Shown here one piece after another: positions 14,781 to 21,787 of a stretch of 21,787 nt of DNA (positions are counted from its first letter, which is position 1; every line of letters starts with the position of its first letter). The stretch is taken from the IMG/VR virus record IMGVR_UViG_3300006737_000263, positions 1 to 21,787 of that record; one strand, given 5' to 3'. The translations under genes and the position numbers were made by a program. The notes beneath the pieces were generated by a model. The model saw only the letters and a list, made by a program, of their open reading frames with translations. It was not told where the DNA came from and ran no database searches. This DNA is from a virus.

Positions 14781-15133
14781 ATGCCCACCTCGATGAGTGC
14801 TGAAAACTGAATCTCGTTGTTACTGGTCTTCTCAATTGCGTTATAGGTGTAGCGCATGAAGTCCGTCGTGTCTGTCGAATCACTCGGATTTTTATAGCGA
14901 ATGACGACCTCTCGCAAAGGCCGCGTGAACGCCGTGCTTAGAGGCACGCTGGCCTCAACCATCAAGGTGTTGTCGTCAATGACCTTCACACTCGGCGTAA
15001 CAACCACTGCTGGGTTGCCAATGCCGCCGTCTTGCTGCGTAGCCAACGTGCCGTCAAATCCGAAAACAACCTCGTTGATGCGGTCCTTCAGCGTGTCGAC
15101 CAAAAATCGAGTCCCTTCGTTCAACAATGGCAT
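14777..15133 (-). CDS. Small tail-fibre connector/baseplate-like protein (118 aa)
   Basis: A 118-residue protein placed directly before the fibre gene. An N-terminal helix (TRFLVDTLKDRINEVVFGFDG) leads to beta strands, an REVVIRYKNPSD segment (about 74-85), then FMRYTYNAIEKTSNNEIQFSALIEVG (about 92-117). This end resembles the strand-Lys-Thr-strand close of small phage baseplate/fibre-attachment proteins, where an E-x-G-L turn is followed by R-x-T-F..I.K and a beta strand. No cysteine or catalytic motif is present. It starts one base after the preceding stop with an AGGAGAGG site, and its stop overlaps the fibre start. A connector between baseplate and fibre is the best reading, from position and fold pattern only. 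Confidence 0.55.
   Translation of the reverse strand: MPLLNEGTRFLVDTLKDRINEVVFGFDGTLATQQDGGIGNPAVVVTPSVKVIDDNTLMVEASVPLSTAFTRPLREVVIRYKNPSDSTDTTDFMRYTYNAIEKTSNNEIQFSALIEVGI
14784..14791 (-). promoter_or_regulatory. Shine-Dalgarno site supporting the TTG start of the tail fibre
   Basis: On the minus strand GAGGTGGG precedes TTG 14780, with GAGGTG ending five bases before the start. It supports the uncommon TTG over the downstream ATG at 14741, which lacks such a site. Confidence 0.55.
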
Positions 15134-15134
15134 A

Positions 15135-16790
15135 TCATCCTCTCCTATTCTTCAGGTAGCGACTGTGCACAGCGCCCAGTTTGAGATGGTTGCTACGCGC
15201 CTCTGGGTTGGAAGCGGTAGACAACACGAACAATTCCTCGTCGTCGACGACGGCGTGGACGCTGGCTGACTTGATGACGACAGTGGTCGCACCGACAGAC
15301 GCAGCGTGAATGTGACCTAATTTGTTTCCGTTGCGCTTGTACACGGCTTGGTTGTCGGTTCCAAAGATTGTGGTCGCATTGACCCCATCCACCGTGTACG
15401 ACGTCGTCCCTGCAGCATAACCAGCACCGTTGTTGATGAGCACGCCAGTGCTTTGGAGCAGTAGTGCTCCGTTGATGTTGTTTCGATGCACGGAGCCAAG
15501 CGTGTAGCCTACACCCCGGTTCATGTCCACGCGCTCAGCGATTTGCCACGACACGCGGAATTTGAACCCGAACGAGGTAGAGAACTCTTCTACGGCAAAC
15601 TGTCGATTGCGTTCCTCGTTTGCCTCAACGCTGCCGCTAACGTCAATCTCTTGGAAGCGCTGAAGCACATCTTCGAGCGCAACATCGACCGAATTGACGT
15701 GCAGTTCAGTTCTGCGGGAGTTCAAGTCAAGCCGACTACCGAGGATGATGTAGCGTTCGTTGTCGACGCGAGTCTGGTGAGAAATCATGTCGCCGGGGTG
15801 CATGTTGCCAGCACCAATAACGTCGAGCAACTTCTTGGAGCCAGTGGCGTTCTTCGCCATCCGAAGCATACGCCTACCAATGGCTCGTGCACTGGCTTTG
15901 GTTACAGCCGTCGGAGCGTGAATACCTCCCGGCACCTCGACAATACCAGTCTCCTGACGCCCGAAGTCATCGACTTGCACCACGTTCGAGTGGTTGTTTG
16001 CTCGTGGCTGGCCGCGGACAACTACGCGATTCGGCGCACTTTCGCTGTCGTCATCGAGGGTGCCACCCATGACTCGGCTTTCATTGACCAAGTATTCGCG
16101 CTCGATGTTGGACTGCGGGAAGTAGCACACGTTGCCAAATCGGTCACTGCGTGGGCTGTAGCCATCATGCTTGGCCAAGAAGCGTAGTGCTGTGAACGCT
16201 TCAACCCCGTAGAAATCTTGAGCCAAAAACGTCGAAGAAGGCTGCTTGGCTCGCACACCGTTGATGCTGCTCGTGTTGGCTTTGGCTACACGCCCAGCGA
16301 GGTCAGAAGTCCGCATCCCCACTCCAACTTTCTGAGCAAAACGAATCGTTTTATCGGTGAAACCGATTTCGGATAGCGACCTGCCTTTCAGATTTTCCAG
16401 CCTGTAACGCGTTCCCTTCACCGCATCTTGGATTTGCGAGGTCACCAGCGCCTGCGTGTGGTCTTCGGCGCCAACCACAAGAGCAGGTAACTGCGTAGAC
16501 GTAGTGACTTTGTCCACGTCGTAAAACAGTGCACCCTCGTAGCGCACGCTTTCCGTCGGGTTGTGAAGCAAACGAATGGTGTCCTCCTCTTCAATGAGGC
16601 GATACTTGCGCTCAGCCGTAGGCACGAAGTCTGTTGCAGTTGGCTTTTCGACAGTGAAGCCCGCCTGCTTGCGCGTGTATTCACCATGGCGGACGGCGTT
16701 GTCGACGAATCGTGGCTTACGCACGCGCTTCATCACGGTGCTCTGGGCTGCATCAGCGCGCCCAGTCACGGTGTTCTTGCCAAGCGCCAT
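15135..16790 (-). CDS. Structural protein, probable baseplate-hub-like (551 aa)
   Basis: A 551-residue protein between the giant structural protein and the fibre-connector gene. The middle part, a helix rich in Ala/Arg (KASARAIGRRMLRMAK, about 301-316) followed by DVIGAGNMHPGDMISH and a YIILGSRLDLNSRRTELHV strand pair, matches the pattern of tail-hub proteins (gp27/late-control-D type). In these, a helix precedes a beta barrel with an L-x-PGD loop and an H/S-L repeat strand. The C-terminal portion is beta-rich with two HxH or nearby His residues. No signal peptide or membrane segment is seen. The ATG lies six bases after the upstream stop, preceded by GAGTGAGGT. Function by position: tail tip or baseplate. 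The hub assignment is moderate, and a structure prediction would decide. Confidence 0.5.
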   Translation of the reverse strand: MALGKNTVTGRADAAQSTVMKRVRKPRFVDNAVRHGEYTRKQAGFTVEKPTATDFVPTAERKYRLIEEEDTIRLLHNPTESVRYEGALFYDVDKVTTSTQLPALVVGAEDHTQALVTSQIQDAVKGTRYRLENLKGRSLSEIGFTDKTIRFAQKVGVGMRTSDLAGRVAKANTSSINGVRAKQPSSTFLAQDFYGVEAFTALRFLAKHDGYSPRSDRFGNVCYFPQSNIEREYLVNESRVMGGTLDDDSESAPNRVVVRGQPRANNHSNVVQVDDFGRQETGIVEVPGGIHAPTAVTKASARAIGRRMLRMAKNATGSKKLLDVIGAGNMHPGDMISHQTRVDNERYIILGSRLDLNSRRTELHVNSVDVALEDVLQRFQEIDVSGSVEANEERNRQFAVEEFSTSFGFKFRVSWQIAERVDMNRGVGYTLGSVHRNNINGALLLQSTGVLINNGAGYAAGTTSYTVDGVNATTIFGTDNQAVYKRNGNKLGHIHAASVGATTVVIKSASVHAVVDDEELFVLSTASNPEARSNHLKLGAVHSRYLKNRRG

Positions 16791-16796
16791 GATACC

Positions 16797-19700
16797 TCAC
16801 TCTCCGCTGTGGTCTCCGGTGTTGAAGGAGGTGTCGCCTTTGCTGCCTTTGGGGTGCAGAGTTTGACTGTGCCGCGGCTGCACGCTGAAGTCGCCCTCGT
16901 CGTCATCAGCAGAGCGACGACTCGCGTCGGCGCGGAAATGCTCCAACGTGTTCTCGGACATCACCATGCGGGCGACCGGAGAGCGAACGTCGGTCTTGTC
17001 GAAGCCGGCGACATCGGCGCCCTGAATCTTCGGACCGTTGCTGTCGGCAGTGGTCGGAGAAGCAGGGTCTACGTCGTACACGGGGGCGTAAGGAGGGCTG
17101 CTCGGAGTGCCAGTGCGAGCGCTGGGCGCGTCGCTGGTGAACAGCCCATACTTGCCGCCAGCCGTGGCACGATAGAAGTTTGAACCAGCCTGTCGTCCGC
17201 CTGTGTTGAGGAAGGCTCGGAACAGTTGACTGTGCTTGGCGTCGAGTGTATGCGCTGGTCGATACAGGAACTCGATGGTGCTGTCTGTATAGTTCACGTT
17301 CTCCTTGATGGGGTCGTGGTTGCTGTCTTGATACGGGTTGGATGAGGTCGAAGCGCCAGCCTTGCCCCAACCCTTGACGTCGAGGACGCCCGCGTGCTTG
17401 CTCCATTCCATGACGTAAGTGCCGCCAAGCGGCCACATGGCATGAGCATCAGAGTGCTTGACGACACCAGACACAGGCTTGTCTGACCAGTTGAGAGCAG
17501 TCATGTCGAGGTCCTTGAGAGTGCGACTACCCACGTCGTAGGCACCGCGGATGTTTGTCCGTTGCCCCACTGCACGGTCCGTGTGCAGGCTGGATGCCTC
17601 TGTGGACATGACGACGTACTCCCGGCTCACGCCATCGTTGAGTTCAGCAATAGTGTCCACGTCAAGACCCAGACGCACGTCGTTGCGACTGACTGGCTCT
17701 GCACCTCGCGTGTCGGCGTTGACCGTCTCGACACCCTCGCCCACGTGCGCGGAAGGCTTGAGCAAGCCGTCATCGCTGTTGAGGTCCACGCGGTCGCTGA
17801 TGCCGCGCTCAATCTCACCGACCTGCAGCGTTGCGTTGCTTGGTCGCACAAGTCCTTGGCCAAACGCAGGCTCGGCGGTGCTATGGCTGAGGACCAGTCC
17901 AGTTGCATCGTGCGGCTCACTCACAGCCATCAGCAGGCTTTCGTTGAACACGGTGGGCCAGCGAACACCACGGCCATCTCCACGGTCGCCCACACGCAGC
18001 GCACTGGCTGGGTTGAACCAATCAGCCGTGCCCATGTTGCTGGCAGCGTTGTTACCGCTGTTGTCGTTGCCGCTATAGCGGTCGTTTCCGTCGCCACCGA
18101 ATAGACCGTTGACCGCAGGGCGGTGCGTGACGTTGGTGTCTGCGTATGCGTCTTCAGGGTCCCACGATGGCCGCAACCCGAATCCACGCACAGGGAAACG
18201 CCTGACTTCTTCGCCACGCGTGTTGCCCCACCAGTCGACCATGTAGTGGCGATGAGCGCGAGCCAAGTCTTCAGTGCCTTGCCCTGCCTCATCGTTGGGG
18301 AACAGACGCGTGGTCGTGGATGCGTTGCGCATGGTGCGGACCGGGCATCCGAACGGCCCAGTCATGCGGCGCCCGTCACTGTAACGCACCTGCCGACCAA
18401 TCTGGTCCTGACCAAGCAGACTGGAGACTTGCGTGATGCGTTCAAGGATGCCGACGTAGAGCGCGTCGAATGTCCGGTCACTTTGTCCAGAATCCGAGCC
18501 AACGTAGTCCCATCCATTTGTCTTGGAATCTTGCTGAATGAGTGGTCCGTGGTAGTAGCCAAGCATCGCGTTACTGTTCGCCACCTCAAGCCAGCCGCGC
18601 ACATACGGCGACCAGCGAGGACGATTGAACAATTGGCGCACTGCCATTCGGTAACCGAAGCAACGATTGCGGTCATTGGGTAGTGAGAGCGTAGCGATGC
18701 CTGTCGAGTCTTGGTACGTCTCGCAATCCATGCCAAAGGTGTCGCTTCCCCATCCAATCAGCGCGTGGCCATAAGATTCCATCCGGCTTACTGCACCGCC
18801 GCCGTGGCTGCCGCCGGGCCAGAAGCCAGAGAAGTTGTACTTGTTGGAGCCAACCGTACCGCCCTGATGATTCAGTGTACCTGCCCCGTCAACCTTAGCG
18901 TCGATGTCGGAGGCGGTGGTCAGTGTGCCGTCGTGACTGAGTGCAGTACCCGCGTTGTTGTCGTGGTCATGAGGCGGAACAACCCACTTCATCGCCAGAC
19001 CGAACGGCCCCTTGCTGGCAACGTAGTTGAAATCGTGGTAGTGAATGGTCTCGAAGTGCTCTGGTACGTGGTTGAGCGGTTTCTGGTCAACCGGCGTGTC
19101 CGCGGTCCCGGCGTTGGTGTAGAACGCTCGGCTGCTGTCGTCACTGTACCACGTGAATGGACGCCCGAGGTTCGGATGCCACATGCACAGGAACGCATCA
19201 GGTGCGTGCAGTGAGTTGGTGTCCCGACTACCGTTGGCGTATTGTGGCAGGTTGCGCGTCATGATGCTGACTTCGGAGCGGGTGAACAAGTCGTCAGACG
19301 GACCGTTGTCGTAGGGTCGGCTGAGGCGGAGAATCGTATTCGCACCGATGTTGGCCCAGAATGCAGCACTGCCAGATACGCCAGAGAACGTGTCGCTTTC
19401 GCCCAGCGTAGCGTGGGCAAGCGTTCCCGTGCGGTTGGTGTAGGTAGCCGTGTACCGCACACCGTTCTTCGTGTATTCCAACACCTCACCAAAGTAGGGC
19501 TTGACGGGGAACATTGCGTTGTCGTCGACCGTGATGGTGGACGAGCCGTTGTCGCTGATGACGACGCAGTTTGGATTGAGGCTGCGCAGCCGCTTGTGCG
19601 GCTCATACAGGTCCAAGAATGACGTTGGGTAGCCTGCCAGCGTCATTTGTGCGCCGACAGCACCATAACCCACTCGACAGAACTCGTAGTAGTTATCTGG

Positions 19701-21787
19701 CCTATGCCACTCCAGATGTCGGAACTTGGCTGCGCCTGCTGCGTCAGCACCGTCTTTGTGCAAGATACCCCACCACGGGATAGTCAGCGTTCGACCCGGC
19801 GTTGCACTTTGGAACATGCCCGGTCGATAAGGTAGGCTTCTACGGGTGAAGGCTGGACTGCTGCTCTCTTGCACGCCCAGTGGGTTATAGAGCGCCAGTG
19901 GAGGCAAGTTCGTGAACTGACTACTCGCGTCCGGCTCGATGTCGAGTATAACTTCGTTGAGAATCACCTCGCATCCACGCACGTCAGCCATCATTGCCTC
20001 GGCAAGGATGAGGGCGTAAGCCCCACGAGTGGACACGTTCTTCTCGATGGCAATGACGGTGTTGACTTGCTGCCCCGTCAACTCGGTGACCTTGGTTCCC
20101 GACTCACTGGGTGCCTTGTTCTCAGTCGCGTGGTTTTGATGAAAGCCCTGCAATTGCTGCTTGAACACGTTAGGCTGGATGATGATTTGGTATGCGCCGA
20201 CCTCCAGCGGGTCAGGGAAGTGGTTGTTCATCGTGTAGGTGTTGGCTGCCTCTAAGACGAGCGTGTGCCCACCTTGAGCGTTGATGGTGCCTGCGTTCGC
20301 ACCTGCACTCGCCGCAATGCCGTAGCCTTCGTACTTCAGTTTGGTTTCAGTCAGGAGTGTGAACGCTCCGCCGTGAATGTCGCTCGGTCCGAATGGAGCC
20401 GTTGGTGTTGAAAACCAAACAAGCGGGTCACGTCCGTTGCCGTGCGTGAGCACCGTTGACGTCACGCTGGTGCGTGTACCCTCTCTGTTCCCAATCAGCG
20501 AATCTTCGTAAGGTGCATGGTTAGAACTGGCGCAAGCCCGGTTCAGGCTATAGAGTCGCTGATATGCAGGATGCGCGTAGTGTCCGGGCATCATCGCCAT
20601 GGTAGGTGTGACGTAGTGATGGCCCATGCGAGGAATAGGCATAGGCGTCATTTTTGGCGTCGTCATTCGCGTGTAAGGCGCAGACGGATTGGCCATCGCT
20701 CCCGTGCTTCCGGGCAGGTCACTATAGATGTCGAACCAGTCGAGTTTGACCATGTCGGGGCTGGCACCGCTGTATTCACTGTGGTCACGCAAGCGACGGG
20801 CTGCGAACATGCGCGTGCTACCAGCAGGCATGTAGTACGATGGGACGACCTTCAGACCTGTCTTACCCAAGACAAAGGATGCGAAGTCTGGGCTATAGAC
20901 CACGCCAGTGAATTTGTTTGTGGACACGCCCGTGTAGGAGGCGAGCACGCCCTTGTCCGTGGCGGGGTCATAAACGCGCAGGAAGTAGCGACCACCGCTC
21001 TGCTCTGTAGTGTCGGTCCAGACCGCGGCCTCAGGTGTAGAGGTAACGTTGATTTCTGTGCCACTATGACTCGAATAGGTAAGTTCGTCGAGGTCAAAGC
21101 GGTGCGTCATGCTTACGCCCATACGGGTAATGTGGAAAAACAGATTACGGTCATGAGGCTCGTAAGCCGATTCCAGCGGCGCGTTACTTGTGTGGTCCGT
21201 CCAACCTTCACTGGTGGATGCAGGGAACTTGAGGCGAGAGTCGCTCTTAGTAGTCGAAATGTCGACGGCGTCTTGGCTAAGGTGCTCCCAGCCGTTGTTT
21301 TCCCACGTCGGCCAGAGACGCGGGCCACTGTATTCGTTGTTGAACATCTGCCGAATCTGGGTGATATTTTGGGCGGGGTGCTGCAATCCACCCGAGCCAA
21401 TGGTCTCGGTCTGGTACGCCTGAATCCGGTCAAATCCACTACGAATAATGATGTTCCCCGGAATCTCATCGGCATCTGGGAGGCGAATGCGGAGGTTGGG
21501 ATTTACGCCTGCACCCGCAAGAGCAGGAGCAAGTCCCTCGATTTCACGGTCGCTGATATGGCGGAAGTCGAGAATGACTGTGCCGAGCGGAGAGCCGCCG
21601 TCCAAGTGGTGTTCCTGACCCGTGTCGTCAACAACTTGCATGCTCTTGAACTGCTGGTCTTCGTTAGGGATGAGCAGTGCGTTCCTCACTTCAAGCGGGT
21701 GTTGTTCAGCCAGTTGGGGGTGACCCAGTTCCTGTGCTTGGATGATAGGGAACATTGCAGCGTTGGTCGTCTCGAAGGAGAAGCGCA
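16797..21787 (-). CDS. Giant virion structural protein, tail/baseplate region (5' end outside window)
   Basis: More than 1,650 residues with no stop. The first ATG in view (21755) has no ribosome-binding site and the frame stays open to the window edge, so the gene probably begins beyond it. The protein is rich in Gly, Asn, Asp, Thr and aromatic residues, with many short beta-strand patterns and no enzyme motif recognised. Features seen: a Met/His/Pro-rich stretch (about residues 364-397 counted from 21755), a LamG/lectin-like pattern (STIEFLYRPAHTLDAKHSQLFRAF) in the last quarter, and a polar His/Asp/Gly tail. It precedes the hub-like and fibre genes, so it most likely forms part of the tail, baseplate or a large spike. 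No family is recognised; size and position fit a tail-tip scaffold. Confidence 0.65.
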   Translation of the reverse strand, partial: RFSFETTNAAMFPIIQAQELGHPQLAEQHPLEVRNALLIPNEDQQFKSMQVVDDTGQEHHLDGGSPLGTVILDFRHISDREIEGLAPALAGAGVNPNLRIRLPDADEIPGNIIIRSGFDRIQAYQTETIGSGGLQHPAQNITQIRQMFNNEYSGPRLWPTWENNGWEHLSQDAVDISTTKSDSRLKFPASTSEGWTDHTSNAPLESAYEPHDRNLFFHITRMGVSMTHRFDLDELTYSSHSGTEINVTSTPEAAVWTDTTEQSGGRYFLRVYDPATDKGVLASYTGVSTNKFTGVVYSPDFASFVLGKTGLKVVPSYYMPAGSTRMFAARRLRDHSEYSGASPDMVKLDWFDIYSDLPGSTGAMANPSAPYTRMTTPKMTPMPIPRMGHHYVTPTMAMMPGHYAHPAYQRLYSLNRACASSNHAPYEDSLIGNREGTRTSVTSTVLTHGNGRDPLVWFSTPTAPFGPSDIHGGAFTLLTETKLKYEGYGIAASAGANAGTINAQGGHTLVLEAANTYTMNNHFPDPLEVGAYQIIIQPNVFKQQLQGFHQNHATENKAPSESGTKVTELTGQQVNTVIAIEKNVSTRGAYALILAEAMMADVRGCEVILNEVILDIEPDASSQFTNLPPLALYNPLGVQESSSPAFTRRSLPYRPGMFQSATPGRTLTIPWWGILHKDGADAAGAAKFRHLEWHRPDNYYEFCRVGYGAVGAQMTLAGYPTSFLDLYEPHKRLRSLNPNCVVISDNGSSTITVDDNAMFPVKPYFGEVLEYTKNGVRYTATYTNRTGTLAHATLGESDTFSGVSGSAAFWANIGANTILRLSRPYDNGPSDDLFTRSEVSIMTRNLPQYANGSRDTNSLHAPDAFLCMWHPNLGRPFTWYSDDSSRAFYTNAGTADTPVDQKPLNHVPEHFETIHYHDFNYVASKGPFGLAMKWVVPPHDHDNNAGTALSHDGTLTTASDIDAKVDGAGTLNHQGGTVGSNKYNFSGFWPGGSHGGGAVSRMESYGHALIGWGSDTFGMDCETYQDSTGIATLSLPNDRNRCFGYRMAVRQLFNRPRWSPYVRGWLEVANSNAMLGYYHGPLIQQDSKTNGWDYVGSDSGQSDRTFDALYVGILERITQVSSLLGQDQIGRQVRYSDGRRMTGPFGCPVRTMRNASTTTRLFPNDEAGQGTEDLARAHRHYMVDWWGNTRGEEVRRFPVRGFGLRPSWDPEDAYADTNVTHRPAVNGLFGGDGNDRYSGNDNSGNNAASNMGTADWFNPASALRVGDRGDGRGVRWPTVFNESLLMAVSEPHDATGLVLSHSTAEPAFGQGLVRPSNATLQVGEIERGISDRVDLNSDDGLLKPSAHVGEGVETVNADTRGAEPVSRNDVRLGLDVDTIAELNDGVSREYVVMSTEASSLHTDRAVGQRTNIRGAYDVGSRTLKDLDMTALNWSDKPVSGVVKHSDAHAMWPLGGTYVMEWSKHAGVLDVKGWGKAGASTSSNPYQDSNHDPIKENVNYTDSTIEFLYRPAHTLDAKHSQLFRAFLNTGGRQAGSNFYRATAGGKYGLFTSDAPSARTGTPSSPPYAPVYDVDPASPTTADSNGPKIQGADVAGFDKTDVRSPVARMVMSENTLEHFRADASRRSADDDEGDFSVQPRHSQTLHPKGSKGDTSFNTGDHSGE

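Noticed and set aside
12718-16187. Long plus-strand frames (12718-13305, 13959-14720, 15486-16187) in the tail module
   Set aside because: They mirror the repetitive low-complexity fibre or hub genes on the minus strand; the Ala/Val/Ser-rich 195-residue frame is a direct reflection of the fibre's codons.
1-21787. tRNA genes, riboswitches, CRISPR arrays, insertion sequences
   Set aside because: No cloverleaf with a CCA-like end, no periodic repeat array and no transposase or terminal inverted repeats were seen; there is almost no non-coding space.

Overview
The window reads as an internal piece of a tailed double-stranded DNA virus of archaea, most likely a magrovirus-type virus of marine Group II Euryarchaeota (Poseidoniales). 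The replication genes are of archaeal/eukaryotic type: a family-B DNA polymerase, a clamp-like protein, an archaeo-eukaryotic primase with a PriL-type C-terminus, an XPF/ERCC4-type nuclease and a RadA/Sak4-like ATPase. They sit next to a group II (thermosome-type) chaperonin and a tail module. Co-occurrence of a virus-encoded thermosome with this replication set is, from memory, a hallmark of magroviruses. The host assignment is inference from gene content; no host gene, tRNA or attachment site was seen.

Layout. Positions 1-11727 hold one dense plus-strand block of 16 genes (the first cut by the window edge). Gaps are never longer than 15 nt and many junctions are 4-nt start/stop overlaps, so it is probably one long operon. 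Order: RadA/Sak4-like ATPase (partial), sliding-clamp-like protein, two tiny zinc-ribbon proteins, PolB, MazG-like helical protein, two tiny Cys-rich proteins, Cas4/RecB-like nuclease with a probable Fe-S cluster, an unknown, the primase, a tiny Zn-binding protein, the ERCC4 nuclease, a P-loop ATPase (candidate helicase), a seven-Cys protein, a DEDDy exonuclease and the chaperonin. From 11735 to the right edge all genes are on the minus strand. In transcription order these are a very large structural protein (cut by the edge), a probable baseplate-hub-like protein, a small fibre-connector-like protein, a long tail fibre with a C1q/TNF-like tip, a 58-residue protein and a basic zinc-ribbon protein. 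The two blocks converge with only 7 nt between stop codons. No gene-free stretch exceeds 20 nt.

How the genes work together. The plus block would supply a largely virus-encoded replisome: primer synthesis, clamp-tethered synthesis, two proofreading-type exonucleases, an unwinding candidate, structure-specific and end-processing nucleases, and a recombinase-type ATPase. The minus block builds the tail tip and receptor-binding apparatus. The chaperonin lies at the junction and may serve folding of virion proteins.

Most notable observations. (i) Reading the whole window base by base, I find no GATC and no AGCT (and see no CTAG), although other palindromic tetramers are common; this points to restriction avoidance. 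(ii) A 24-bp exact direct repeat brackets a tiny gene so that recombination would remove it cleanly. (iii) The chaperonin has unusual substitutions in its nucleotide-binding motifs. (iv) The primase seems to fuse the PriS catalytic core to a PriL Fe-S domain. (v) Seven very small Cys-rich, probably zinc-binding proteins are threaded between the larger genes.
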